Part shown: piece by piece, positions 6,452 through 16,200 of the stretch
How the letters are laid out: each line of letters opens with the position of its first letter
How positions within the stretch are numbered: the stretch's first letter is position 1
Source of the DNA: Serratia proteamaculans_D
GTDB lineage: Bacteria > Pseudomonadota > Gammaproteobacteria > Enterobacterales > Enterobacteriaceae
Assembly (NCBI RefSeq): GCF_049959315.1
Contig: NZ_CP188201.1
Length of the DNA: 64,000 nucleotides
Reading direction: 5' to 3' (one strand)
Program-made: the position numbers and the translations under genes
The notes under the pieces: generated by a model
Told to the model about the DNA's origin: nothing
The model's database searches: none
Seen by the model: the letters and a program-made list of their open reading frames with translations, nothing else

Positions 6452-8163
6452 TATTCTTCCTCCCGGTCAGCCAGTACGGCACCCTGCGCGGCCGGCATTG
6501 CCCAACGGCGATAAAGTCGCAGGAAACCGCGTGGCACTTCTTTATCCACCGGTTGCCAGATTTTACGCCGTTGTGCCAGCTCAGCCTCGCTCACATGCAG
6601 CGTCAGGGTACGTGCTGGAATATCGATGGAGATCTCGTCTCCGTCCTGCACCAGTGCCAGCTCGCCGCCCTCTACCGCCTCAGGTGAAATGTGGCCGACA
6701 AACAGCCCCCGGTTGGAACCGGAGAAACGGCCATCGGTGATCAAGGCGCAACTGTCGGACAGGCCCATACCTTCCAGCGACTTCATTGGTTTATACATTT
6801 CCGGCATGCCGGGGCCGCCTTTGGGCCCTTCGTAACGCAACACCAGTGCGCTGCCCGGTTTAATCTGGCCGGACATAATGGCGTCGACCGATTCCTGCTC
6901 GCTGTTGAACACCACGGCGGGGCCACGAAAACGCATCAGGTGATCGGGCACTGCGGCCGGTTTCACCACGCAGCCGAGCGGCGACAGGTTGCCGTGCAAC
7001 ACGGCAACACCGGCTTCATTACGTACCGGAATGGCCAGGGTGTGGATGACTTCCGGACGTCGGCTCGGCTGGGTCTGCGCCAGCAGCTCAGCCTTGGTTT
7101 TGCCGGTGACAGTCAAGGCGTTAAGGTTGAGCAGTTTGGCAATCTCAACTTCGACCGCCGGTACGCCGCCGGCTTCCCAGAAATCAATCATGTCATGCTC
7201 GGAAGCCGGGTACAGCGAGGCGACCAGCGGTACCTGATGGCTCAGCTCATCGAAAGCGGACAGCGGAAGATGCCCCAGTTCGGCTTCGTAATGAATGGCT
7301 TGCAGATGCAAAATGGCGTTGGTGGAACCGCCAGTGGCCAACAGATAAACCATCGCATTACGGATTGATGCGGCGGTGATGATCTGGCGTGCGTTAATGC
7401 CGTTGAGCACTAACGCCACCGCCTGGCGGCCGGTTTCGACAGCGCATTCGCGCCGCTCGGCGGATACCGCCGGGAGTGTGCTGCTGCCCGGCAGGCTCAT
7501 ACCCAACACTTCGCCGATACAGCACATGGTGTTAGCCGTGCCGTACATGGTGCAGGAGCCGGGACCGGGCTCGGCGATATTTTCGATATGAGCGAATTCC
7601 GCCTCATCGATTTCGCCGCGCTTTTTCCAGCCGATGGCTTCGGTGACGATGTTGCCGTCCCAGTGTTTGCCTTTATATTCTGCCGGATACATCGGGCCGC
7701 CGTTGACCATGATCGCCGGCACGTCCAGCCGTGCCGCCGCCATCAGCATGGCAGGCACAATCTTGTCGCAGGATCCCAGCAGTACCATGCCGTCGAAACG
7801 ATGGGCGCGCATCATCACTTCAATTGAGGCGGTGATCACCTCGCGAGCGGCCAGGATGTAGCGCATGCCAAGATGCCCTTCGGCAATCCCGTCGCAGGGG
7901 GCGATAGTGCCGAACACCATGCCGACACCGCCAGCTTCTTCAATGCCCTGCAATACCCTGGCCGTCAGTTCATTCAGGTTGACGTGGCCGGCGGTGGCGT
8001 TGGTATAGCTGTTAACCACGGCGATCACCGGGCGTCGCAGTTGTTCGTCGCTGTGGCCCATCGATTTATAAAGCGCACGTTTCAGCGCACCGTCATCACC
8101 CTCGAGGATTGGGTTAAAATGCGAGCCGCAATTGCCGCCGCCACAGGTTCCACATCCGCTCAT
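6451..8163 (-). CDS. IlvD/Edd family sugar-acid dehydratase
   Basis: The 570-aa protein belongs to the dihydroxy-acid/phosphogluconate dehydratase family of Fe-S enzymes. Typical blocks are present: APCDGIAEGH, LLGSCDKIVPAML (cluster Cys), CTMYGTANTMCCIGE (cluster Cys), GGSTNAILHL, GPKGGPGMPEM and DGRFSGSNRGLFVGH. Length matches the pentonate/hexonate dehydratase branch. I chose ATG 8163 rather than a TTG two codons upstream because it has GAGAG at the right distance and sits 2 bases after the transporter stop. Gene context (aldolase, MFS importer, GntR) argues for a sugar acid rather than a branched-chain amino acid substrate. An N-terminal Cys-rich SGCGTCGGGNCGSHF extension is notable. Confidence 0.87.
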   Translation of the reverse strand: MSGCGTCGGGNCGSHFNPILEGDDGALKRALYKSMGHSDEQLRRPVIAVVNSYTNATAGHVNLNELTARVLQGIEEAGGVGMVFGTIAPCDGIAEGHLGMRYILAAREVITASIEVMMRAHRFDGMVLLGSCDKIVPAMLMAAARLDVPAIMVNGGPMYPAEYKGKHWDGNIVTEAIGWKKRGEIDEAEFAHIENIAEPGPGSCTMYGTANTMCCIGEVLGMSLPGSSTLPAVSAERRECAVETGRQAVALVLNGINARQIITAASIRNAMVYLLATGGSTNAILHLQAIHYEAELGHLPLSAFDELSHQVPLVASLYPASEHDMIDFWEAGGVPAVEVEIAKLLNLNALTVTGKTKAELLAQTQPSRRPEVIHTLAIPVRNEAGVAVLHGNLSPLGCVVKPAAVPDHLMRFRGPAVVFNSEQESVDAIMSGQIKPGSALVLRYEGPKGGPGMPEMYKPMKSLEGMGLSDSCALITDGRFSGSNRGLFVGHISPEAVEGGELALVQDGDEISIDIPARTLTLHVSEAELAQRRKIWQPVDKEVPRGFLRLYRRWAMPAAQGAVLADREEE

Positions 8164-8165
8164 AA

Positions 8166-9554
8166 TCAAAATCTCTCAGTGATATTTAAAGGGCCGTCGG
8201 TATCAGGCTGAGTCGCCTGATGCGGTTTTATCTTGGGGTTTATCAACCTGGCCGGAAGCATGAAGATCAACGGGGCGCACAGCAGCAGGAAGCCGGCCAA
8301 AATGTACAACCCGCTGTCGGTTTGACCGGTTTGGTCTTTCAACCAGCCGAGCACCGTGGGGCCGAAGAAACCGGCGAGGTTGCCGACTGAATTCACCAGG
8401 GCGATGCCTGCCGCCGCTGCGGTACCGGAAAGCAACGCGCCCGGCAGGCTGATATAGGTGGGGATCAGCGCCAGGGTGCCGGACATGGCGACGCAGATCC
8501 AGGTCATCATCCAGAAGGTTGAGCCGCTGCAATAAGCGCTGAGGGTTAGCCCGATACAGCCGATCACCGCCGGAACGGCGATATGCCAGCGCCGCTCCTG
8601 TTTCAAATCGGAATGTCGGCTATTCCACACCATAAACAGAGCGCCAAACACGTAGGGCAGGGCCGCCAGCAGGCCGATTTGCAAATCGTCGCTGATGCCC
8701 GAGGTTTTGATGATGGAAGGTAGCCAGAAGCTGATGCCGTAGTAACCGACGTTAAAACTGAAGAAAATCAATGCCAACAGCCAGACATAACGGTTAGCCA
8801 GCATCTGTTTGAAACTGTGAGCCGCTTTGCCGTTGGCTGCCTGGTCACGGTTGGCCTGATCTTTGGCCAGATCGGCTTGTACCAGGGTTTTCTCTGCGGC
8901 GGTTAACCATTTGGCTTCGGCCACGTTGTTATCCAGGTAACGTAGCACCACAAAGGCCAGGATCAATGACGGGACAGCCTCAATCAGGAACAGCCACTGC
9001 CAGTTATGCAAGCCGCCGACGTTTTCAAACAGCTTGAGGATCAACCCTGACAGCGGGCTGCCGATGATCACCGACAGCGGGGTGACCAGAATAAACAGCC
9101 CCAGCGTGCGGGCGGATCGCCACGAAGGGAACCACAGCGTTAAATAGAACACGATGCCTGGGAAGAAACCGGCTTCGGCCACGCCGAGCAGAAAGCGCAA
9201 CACATAGAAGCTGGTGGGGGTGGTGACGAACATCATGGCCGCTGACAGTACCGCCCAGGTTGCCATGATGCGGGCTATCCAGAACCGTGGCCCAAAGCGT
9301 TGCATCAGCAGATTGCTGGGCAGCTCAAAAATAAAATAACCAATGAAGAAGATACCGGCGCCCAGGCCATAGACGGTATCGCTGAAGTTCAAAGCGTCCT
9401 GCATATGCAGTTTGGCGAAGCCGACGTTAACGCGGTCCAGATAAGCAAAGAAATAACACAGGATCAAAAAAGGGATCAGGCGGCGGGTGATTTTGCCGTA
9501 GACCTGTGTTTCGGCGGCTTGCTCCGCCGACGGGGTTTCTGTAGTCAACTTCAT
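8166..9554 (-). CDS. MFS transporter, anion:cation symporter family (sugar-acid importer)
   Basis: This 462-aa polytopic inner-membrane protein has about 12 predicted hydrophobic segments and the ACS-family signatures FFAYLDRVNVGFAKLHM near the N-terminus and FLLGVAEAGFFPGIVFYL around the fourth helix. Relatives import galactonate, glucarate, tartrate or phthalate with protons. It is the first gene after the operator region and is followed by the dehydratase with a 2-base gap, so it should import the sugar acid consumed by the next two enzymes. The start has GAGGAA 8 bases upstream. Substrate identity is not readable. Confidence 0.87.
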   Translation of the reverse strand: MKLTTETPSAEQAAETQVYGKITRRLIPFLILCYFFAYLDRVNVGFAKLHMQDALNFSDTVYGLGAGIFFIGYFIFELPSNLLMQRFGPRFWIARIMATWAVLSAAMMFVTTPTSFYVLRFLLGVAEAGFFPGIVFYLTLWFPSWRSARTLGLFILVTPLSVIIGSPLSGLILKLFENVGGLHNWQWLFLIEAVPSLILAFVVLRYLDNNVAEAKWLTAAEKTLVQADLAKDQANRDQAANGKAAHSFKQMLANRYVWLLALIFFSFNVGYYGISFWLPSIIKTSGISDDLQIGLLAALPYVFGALFMVWNSRHSDLKQERRWHIAVPAVIGCIGLTLSAYCSGSTFWMMTWICVAMSGTLALIPTYISLPGALLSGTAAAAGIALVNSVGNLAGFFGPTVLGWLKDQTGQTDSGLYILAGFLLLCAPLIFMLPARLINPKIKPHQATQPDTDGPLNITERF

Positions 9555-9625
9555 GATCGATTCCTCAGAGTGATTGACCGGGCATTAGGTCTCCCAGCCG
9601 ATAGCAATCCAGTTGTCATTCATTC

Positions 9626-9660
9626 AGGTAATACAAATTTATCAATCTTGTAATACAAGA
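9626..9660. promoter_or_regulatory. Operator pair for the FCD-type GntR regulator
   Basis: TCTTGTA-A-TACAAGA (9646-9660) is a perfect 7-bp dyad whose core TTGTAATACAA (9648-9658) fits the FadR-subfamily consensus TnGTnnnACnA. A second copy, AGGTAATACAA (9626-9636), has one consensus mismatch and is centred 22 bp away, about two helical turns. The pair lies upstream of the transporter gene and downstream of the gntR stop, where it would repress the catabolic operon. Confidence 0.75.
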
Positions 9661-9723
9661 ATGCTAGAGGCAAAAGAACCCAGGATCTGTGAGGGCGATC
9701 GGAATTACGACAAGGCGAGATTT

Positions 9724-10455
9724 TTAAATAATATGAGCGAACATTTCCGGCTGTTTATGCCAATTATTCTTTTTAGCCGCGTTGAGCAGAATGACACGCA
9801 TGCATTGGCGCGCATTTTCCACTTGTTTAAAGCGAACGGCTTCCAAAAGCTGTTGGTGTTCTTCGACGGCTTTTTTGGCCAGACGGACATCGTCCTCCAG
9901 CGTTTTCTGAAAAGAGAGGGCCATTGCGGCGGAGAGCGCACTGCCTAGTGAGTGCAAAAAGGGGTTATGACTGGCACCCAGCAGGGCGAGATGAAACGCC
10001 ATATCGCCCTGTTCGAACAGCTCGCGGCTGGCCTGTTGCTGCCCTTGCGCCATCAGCTTGCAGGCATCTTCGAGGGCCGCTAAATCATGGCCGGTGGCAT
10101 TAACCGCCGCCAGTGCGGCGATATTGGGTTCAAAGATCAAACGAGTGACCATTAGCTGTTCAATCAACAGCGGATCGAGGCTGTCTTCTGCCAGCCAGGC
10201 CAGAACATCGGTATCCAAAAAGCTCCACTGCTGACGTGAGTTAACCGTACTGCGCTTCTTGGCCTGGATGGAAATCAGCCCTTTTGCGGCCAGCACCTGC
10301 AAGGCATTGCGTACCGAGGTGCGTGAAACCTCGTACTGCTGCGCCAGCTCATTTTCCCCCGGCAACGGCAGACCAGGTGGTAATTCCCCCCTGATGATGC
10401 GGCGTGCCAAATCTTGCGTCAGGGTTTCCGATAGGGTCGTGGGTGCGGTTTTCAT
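9724..10455 (-). CDS. GntR-family (FadR/FCD) transcriptional regulator of the sugar-acid operon
   Basis: The 243-aa protein has an N-terminal GntR winged helix (about residues 8-70; the core is NELAQQYEVSRTSVRNALQVL) and an all-helical FCD ligand domain with the metal-site residues typical of the family (D..FHLALLGASHNPF and KAVEEHQQLLEAV). It resembles DgoR-type regulators of galactonate use. It is on the same strand as, and upstream of, the MFS-dehydratase-aldolase genes, with the operator pair between them. The likely role is repression relieved by the imported acid or a metabolite. Confidence 0.88.
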   Translation of the reverse strand: MKTAPTTLSETLTQDLARRIIRGELPPGLPLPGENELAQQYEVSRTSVRNALQVLAAKGLISIQAKKRSTVNSRQQWSFLDTDVLAWLAEDSLDPLLIEQLMVTRLIFEPNIAALAAVNATGHDLAALEDACKLMAQGQQQASRELFEQGDMAFHLALLGASHNPFLHSLGSALSAAMALSFQKTLEDDVRLAKKAVEEHQQLLEAVRFKQVENARQCMRVILLNAAKKNNWHKQPEMFAHII

Positions 10456-10778
10456 CCGTGTGGCTCTCAGGCAATAAAGCGGCAGTTACGCCATATACTA
10501 AGCTAAGCGGCTGATGGGTGGTACCCATGCCGGTTTTAGTGAATGAAATGAGGGGTTTTCCCTGTGGTTTTTAGCCATTGAAATTGCATGATTATGTACA
10601 ATCAGCCACTGACACTTTTTAGGTTAATTGTTAACCCATTGACAGCATTGCTGATGAAATGCGGGAGATATCATAATTTTCTAATTATGAAATGAATCCT
10701 CTGGCGGTGATAAGGTGGCGCAGTTACCCTGAACCGATAGCCTAATGGGATAGGCGTCAAATCAACAAGAGAGCAAGT
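10456..10778. promoter_or_regulatory. Divergent gntR/dapB promoter region with two inverted repeats
   Basis: This 323-bp gene-free stretch carries GGTTAA-ttg-TTAACC (10622-10636) and TCATAATT-ttct-AATTATGA (10671-10690, perfect 8-bp arms). Both lie upstream of dapB. In E. coli dapB is lysine-responsive and regulated by ArgP, but I cannot match these repeats to a named protein. No ORF is credible here. Confidence 0.4.
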
Positions 10779-11600
10779 ATGACTGATTCATTAATCCGCA
10801 TAGCGGTTGCGGGTTCCGGCGGCCGTATGGGCCGTCAATTGATCCAGGCGGTACAGCAGGCACCGGGTGTGGTGTTGGGGGCGGCGATATCGCGGCCAGG
10901 TTCAAGTCTGATCGGTACCGATGCCGGTGAACTGGCGGGCGTTGGCGTGCTGGGCGTGACCGTTAGCGACAGTCTGGAAAAGGTGGTCGACGATTTTGAT
11001 ATTCTGATCGACTTCACCCGCCCGGAAAGCACCCTGGCCTATCTGGCATTCTGCGTCGAGCATAAAAAAGCCATGGTGATTGGTACGACCGGCTTTGATG
11101 ACGCCGGTAAAGACGCTATCAAAGCCGCCGGGCAGCAGATAGCCATCGTCTTCGCCGCCAACTTCAGCGTCGGCGTCAACCTGGTGCTGAAACTGTTGGA
11201 AAAAGCCGCTCAGGTGATGGGCGACTATACCGATATCGAGATTATTGAAGCGCACCACCGCCATAAAGTGGATGCTCCTTCGGGCACGGCGTTGGCCATG
11301 GGCGAGGCGATTGCCGGCGCACTGGGGCGCGATCTTAAAGAGTGTGCGGTGTATGCGCGTGAAGGTTATACCGGCGAGCGCGATCCGAAGAGCATTGGCT
11401 TTGCCACTGTTCGTGCCGGCGATATCGTCGGTGAGCATACCGCCATGTTTGCCGACATTGGCGAGCGGGTTGAGATCACCCATAAGGCCTCCAGCCGGAT
11501 GACTTTTGCCAGCGGGGCGGTACGGGCGGCATCATGGTTGCATAACCGTGATAAAGGGCTGTTCGATATGCGAGATGTGCTCAATCTTGACCAGTTATAA
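10779..11600 (+). CDS. dapB: 4-hydroxy-tetrahydrodipicolinate reductase
   Basis: DapB reduces the product of DapA with NAD(P)H in lysine and diaminopimelate biosynthesis in the cytosol. Length is 273 aa, identical to E. coli. The N-terminal Rossmann motif GSGGRMGRQL, the catalytic block IEAHHRHKVDAPSGTAL and the C-terminal FASGAVRAASWL region are all present. ATG 10779 is preceded by AAGAGAGCAAGT. It is monocistronic here, with its own promoter region and a strong terminator. Confidence 0.97.
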   Translation: MTDSLIRIAVAGSGGRMGRQLIQAVQQAPGVVLGAAISRPGSSLIGTDAGELAGVGVLGVTVSDSLEKVVDDFDILIDFTRPESTLAYLAFCVEHKKAMVIGTTGFDDAGKDAIKAAGQQIAIVFAANFSVGVNLVLKLLEKAAQVMGDYTDIEIIEAHHRHKVDAPSGTALAMGEAIAGALGRDLKECAVYAREGYTGERDPKSIGFATVRAGDIVGEHTAMFADIGERVEITHKASSRMTFASGAVRAASWLHNRDKGLFDMRDVLNLDQL

Positions 11601-11654
11601 TTGATTTTTATACCATCGTGATGTGGTTGTGTTTATCATAATACTATGATTAAT

Positions 11655-11682
11655 GGACAATAATTTTATTGTCCTTTTTTTT
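11655..11682 (+). terminator. Rho-independent terminator of dapB
   Basis: GGACAATAA and TTATTGTCC pair in a perfect AT-rich stem, followed by eight T residues. It lies 55 bases after the dapB stop. Confidence 0.88.
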
Positions 11683-12023
11683 AACATATAAAACGTTGGT
11701 TTTGCTGTTTATTGTTTGTATGGCGGTTATTTTTATATGTTTCTCTGTGTTTTTTAACCCTGATTATCCGTTGCTGATGTTTTTAGCCCTGGATTTGGCC
11801 TTCATAATTGCGCTTTTTGGTCATTCACCGCCGCAACCGTTTACCAGCCCGAGTTTAGCGGTGTTTTTATGGCTGCTAACCCTATTAAACGTCGAGAAGT
11901 GCAAAAATAAGAGAAAAAATGGCGCTTTGGGTAGACAAGCGGAGCTCTCATCATTAGAATGCGCCCAATTTGCCAAAAATTGACCTTGAGGGCGGTTTTT
12001 GCATTGATTTAGATCGCGATATC
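11683..12023 (+). promoter_or_regulatory. Upstream region of carAB (expected pyrimidine/purine-regulated promoter)
   Basis: No credible gene is present. In E. coli the distal carAB promoter P1, regulated by PepA, PurR and IHF, lies in the equivalent place. The stretch is AT-rich with a dyad CAATTT...AAATTG around 11968-11984, but I cannot assign specific protein sites. A TTG-initiated hydrophobic ORF across it is judged spurious. Confidence 0.35.
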
Positions 12024-12058
12024 TGAATTAATATGCAAATATTGTGATTGATTATTCC
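12024..12058 (+). promoter_or_regulatory. Tandem ARG boxes (ArgR operator) of carAB promoter P2
   Basis: TGAATTAATATGCA (12024-12037) matches the ArgR half-operator with one mismatch, and TGATTGATTATTCC (12045-12058) with two. Their centres are 21 bp apart, the standard ArgR spacing. They lie directly upstream of carA, as in the arginine-repressed E. coli carAB promoter. Confidence 0.8.
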
Positions 12059-12070
12059 TTGGAGGGTGTT

Positions 12071-13219
12071 TTGATTAAGTCAGCGCTATTGGTTCTCGAA
12101 GACGGAACCCAATTCCACGGTCGGGCCATCGGGGCAGAGGGTACGGCAGTAGGAGAAGTGGTCTTCAATACGTCGATGACCGGTTATCAAGAAATCCTCA
12201 CTGATCCTTCCTACTCCCGCCAGATCGTTACTCTTACTTATCCTCATATCGGCAATGTCGGCACCAATGCTGCTGACGAAGAATCCTCCGCAGTACACGC
12301 CCAAGGCCTCGTCATTCGCGACCTCCCACTGATTGCCAGCAACTACCGCAACGAAGAAGGCCTGTCTGACTACCTGAAGCGCCATAACATTGTGGCGATC
12401 GCCGATATTGATACCCGCAAGCTGACCCGTCTGCTGCGTGAGAAGGGTGCACAGAATGGCTGCATCATTGCTGCCGATACCCCTGATGCTGCCCTGGCCT
12501 TGGCCAAGGCCAAAGGTTTCCCGGGCCTGAAAGGCATGGATCTGGCGAAAGAAGTGACCACCCAGGAAGCTTACAGCTGGCAGCAAGGCAGCTGGACGCT
12601 TGAAGGCGAACTGCCGGAAGCCAAAGCGGCCTCCGAGCTGCCGTTCCACGTGGTGGCTTACGACTTCGGCGCCAAGCGCAACATCCTGCGCATGCTGGTG
12701 GATCGCGGCTGCCGCCTGACGGTAGTGCCGGCGCAGACCTCGGCAGATGAAGTGTTGAAAATGAATCCGGACGGCATTTTCCTTTCCAACGGCCCGGGTG
12801 ACCCGGAGCCTTGTGATTACGCCATCACCGCTATCAAACAGTTCCTGGAAACCGACATTCCGGTGTTTGGCATCTGTCTCGGCCACCAGTTGCTGGCACT
12901 GGCCAGTGGTGCGAAAACCGTGAAGATGAAGCTCGGCCATCACGGCGGCAACCACCCGGTAAAAGACCTGGATAAAGACTGCGTCATGATCACTGCGCAG
13001 AACCATGGTTTTGCCGTGGACGAAAATAACCTGCCGGCGGAACTGCGCGTAACGCACAAATCCTTGTTTGACCACACGGTGCAGGGCATTCACCGCACCG
13101 ATAAAGCGGCGTTCAGCTTCCAGGGCCACCCTGAAGCCAGCCCGGGCCCACACGATGCCGCGCCGCTGTTCGATCACTTTATCGAACTGATCGAGACTTA
13201 CCGTTCTAACGCCAAATAA
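12071..13219 (+). CDS. carA: Carbamoyl phosphate synthase small subunit (glutamine amidotransferase)
   Basis: CarA hydrolyses glutamine and passes ammonia to CarB for carbamoyl phosphate, used in arginine and pyrimidine synthesis. Start is TTG at 12071 with GGAGGGTGTT upstream, the same unusual TTG start as in E. coli, giving 382 aa; starting further upstream would read through the second ARG box. The class I glutaminase domain shows VFGICLGHQLLALA (catalytic Cys) and SFQGHPEASPGPHDA (catalytic His and Glu). It is followed 15 bases later by carB in the same operon. Confidence 0.97.
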   Translation: MIKSALLVLEDGTQFHGRAIGAEGTAVGEVVFNTSMTGYQEILTDPSYSRQIVTLTYPHIGNVGTNAADEESSAVHAQGLVIRDLPLIASNYRNEEGLSDYLKRHNIVAIADIDTRKLTRLLREKGAQNGCIIAADTPDAALALAKAKGFPGLKGMDLAKEVTTQEAYSWQQGSWTLEGELPEAKAASELPFHVVAYDFGAKRNILRMLVDRGCRLTVVPAQTSADEVLKMNPDGIFLSNGPGDPEPCDYAITAIKQFLETDIPVFGICLGHQLLALASGAKTVKMKLGHHGGNHPVKDLDKDCVMITAQNHGFAVDENNLPAELRVTHKSLFDHTVQGIHRTDKAAFSFQGHPEASPGPHDAAPLFDHFIELIETYRSNAK

Positions 13220-13234
13220 TCAGGAGCAGTAAAA

Positions 13235-16200
13235 ATGCCAAAACGTACAGACATAAAAAGCATCCTGATCCTCGGCGCTGGCCCGATTGTTATCGGCCAG
13301 GCGTGTGAGTTCGACTACTCGGGTGCTCAGGCGTGTAAAGCGCTGCGCGAAGAGGGTTACCGCGTTATTTTGGTGAACTCCAACCCGGCCACCATCATGA
13401 CTGACCCGGAAATGGCCGATGCGACCTACATCGAGCCGATTCACTGGAAAGTGGTGCGCAAAATCATCGAAAAAGAGCGTCCGGATGCCGTGCTGCCGAC
13501 CATGGGCGGCCAGACCGCACTGAACTGCGCGCTGGAGCTGGAACGTCAGGGCGTGCTGGCCGAATTTGGCGTGACCATGATTGGCGCCACCGCAGATGCG
13601 ATCGATAAAGCCGAAGACCGTCGCCGTTTCGACGTGGCAATGAAGAAAATCGGCCTGGACACCGCACGCTCCGGTATCGCGCACAATATGGAAGAAGCGC
13701 TGGCGGTTGCCGCTGACGTTGGCTTCCCGTGCATCATCCGTCCTTCCTTTACCATGGGCGGCAGCGGCGGCGGTATCGCCTATAACCGCGAAGAGTTCGA
13801 AGAGATCTGCGAACGCGGCCTGGATCTGTCACCAACCAAAGAGCTGCTGATTGACGAGTCGCTGATTGGCTGGAAAGAGTACGAGATGGAGGTGGTGCGC
13901 GATAAAAATGATAACTGCATCATCGTCTGCTCGATTGAAAACTTTGACGCCATGGGCATCCATACCGGTGACTCCATCACCGTGGCCCCGGCGCAGACCC
14001 TGACCGACAAAGAATACCAAATCATGCGTAACGCCTCGATGGCGGTGCTGCGTGAAATCGGCGTGGAAACCGGCGGCTCCAACGTGCAGTTCTCGGTTAA
14101 CCCGAAAACCGGCCGCCTGATCGTTATCGAAATGAACCCGCGCGTGTCCCGTTCTTCTGCGCTGGCATCGAAAGCCACTGGCTTCCCGATTGCCAAAATC
14201 GCCGCCAAGCTGGCGGTGGGCTACACCCTCGACGAACTGATGAACGACATCACCGGTGGCCGTACGCCAGCCTCGTTTGAACCGTCCATCGACTACGTGG
14301 TAACCAAAATTCCTCGTTTCAACTTCGAGAAATTTGCCGGTGCCAACGACCGTCTGACGACCCAAATGAAATCCGTCGGCGAAGTGATGGCGATTGGTCG
14401 CACCCAGCAAGAGTCGCTGCAAAAAGCCTTGCGCGGCCTGGAAGTGGGCGCTACCGGTTTTGACCCTAAAGTGAGCCTGGACGACCCGGAAGCGCTGACC
14501 AAAATTCGGCGCGAACTGAAAGATGCCGGCTCTGACCGCATCTGGTACATCGCCGATGCCTTCCGCGCCGGCCTGTCGGTGGACGGCGTATTCAACCTGA
14601 CCAACGTCGACCGCTGGTTCCTGGTGCAGATTGAAGAGCTGGTACGCCTGGAAGAGCAGGTGGCCGAAACCGGCATCAACGGTCTGACGCAAGAGTTCCT
14701 GCGTACCCTGAAGCGTAAGGGCTTCGCCGATGCGCGTCTGGCCACCCTGGCCGGCGTTGCCGAAAGCGAAATCCGCAAACTGCGCCACGGGTATGGGTTG
14801 CACCCGGTTTACAAGCGTGTGGATACCTGCGCGGCGGAATTCGCCACCGACACCGCTTACATGTACTCCACCTATGAAGAAGAGTGCGAGTCCAATCCGA
14901 CCAACGACCGTCCGAAAATCATGGTGCTGGGCGGCGGTCCGAACCGTATCGGCCAGGGCATCGAGTTCGATTACTGCTGCGTACACGCCTCGCTGGCGCT
15001 GCGCGAAGACGGTTACGAGACCATTATGGTCAACTGTAACCCGGAAACCGTGTCTACCGACTACGACACTTCCGACCGTCTGTACTTCGAGCCGGTCACG
15101 CTGGAAGACGTGCTGGAAATCGTGCGTATCGAGAAGCCGAAAGGCGTGATCGTCCAGTACGGCGGCCAGACTCCGCTGAAGCTGGCGCGTGAGTTGGAAG
15201 CTGCGGGCGTGCCGATTATCGGGACCAGCCCGGATGCGATTGACCGCGCCGAAGACCGTGAGCGTTTCCAGCAGGCGGTACAGCGTCTTGGTTTGAAACA
15301 GCCGGCTAACGCCACCGTCGCCACCATTGAACAGGCGGTAGAAAAGGCAGCCGGTATCGGCTACCCGCTGGTGGTTCGTCCTTCCTACGTACTGGGCGGC
15401 CGCGCGATGGAAATCGTTTATGACGATATCGACCTGCGCCGTTACTTCCAGAACGCGGTTAGCGTTTCTAACGACGCGCCAGTGCTGCTGGACCGCTTCC
15501 TGGATGATGCGGTAGAAGTCGACGTCGACGCGATTTGCGACGGCGAGCGGGTGCTGATTGGCGGCATCATGGAACACATCGAACAGGCGGGCGTGCACTC
15601 CGGTGACTCCGCTTGCTCACTGCCGGCCTACACCCTGAGCAAAGAGATTCAGGATGTGATGCGTCAGCAGGTTGAGAAACTGGCGTTCGAACTGCAGGTT
15701 CGTGGTCTGATGAACGTGCAGTTTGCGGTGAAGAACAACGAAGTCTACCTGATTGAAGTCAACCCACGTGCCGCGCGTACCGTGCCATTCGTCTCCAAGG
15801 CGACCGGCGTACAGCTGGCCAAGGTGGCGGCCCGCGTGATGGCAGGCAAAACGCTGGCCGAGCAGGGCGTAACGGAAGAAGTTATCCCGCCTTACTACTC
15901 GGTGAAAGAAGTGGTGTTGCCGTTCAACAAGTTCCCGGGCGTCGACCCGATCTTAGGGCCGGAAATGCGCTCTACCGGGGAAGTGATGGGCGTTGGCCGC
16001 ACCTTCGCGGAAGCCTTCTCCAAGGCGATGCTCGGCAGCCAGTCAGGCATGAAGAAACAGGGCCGTGCACTGCTGTCGGTGCGTGAAGGCGATAAAGCCA
16101 GGGTGGTGGATCTGGCGGCAAGCCTGCTGAAACAGGGCTTTGAACTGGATGCGACCCACGGGACCGCCGTGGTGCTGGGCGAAGCGGGGATTAACCCGCG

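Noticed and set aside
6451..8163. Annotation of the dehydratase as biosynthetic IlvD
   Set aside because: It belongs to the same superfamily, but length, N-terminus and operon partners fit the sugar-acid branch; branched-chain genes in the window are elsewhere.
11669..11983. 104-codon hydrophobic ORF between dapB and carA
   Set aside because: It starts with TTG inside the dapB terminator, has no ribosome site, and covers the expected carAB P1 control region; the hydrophobicity follows from AT-rich DNA.
13829..15598. 589-codon antisense ORF inside carB, with similar long antisense frames in carA, rapA and ilvB
   Set aside because: Long opposite-strand frames are a known effect of GC-rich codon bias; composition is His/Gln/Val-rich and resembles no family, while the sense genes are certain.
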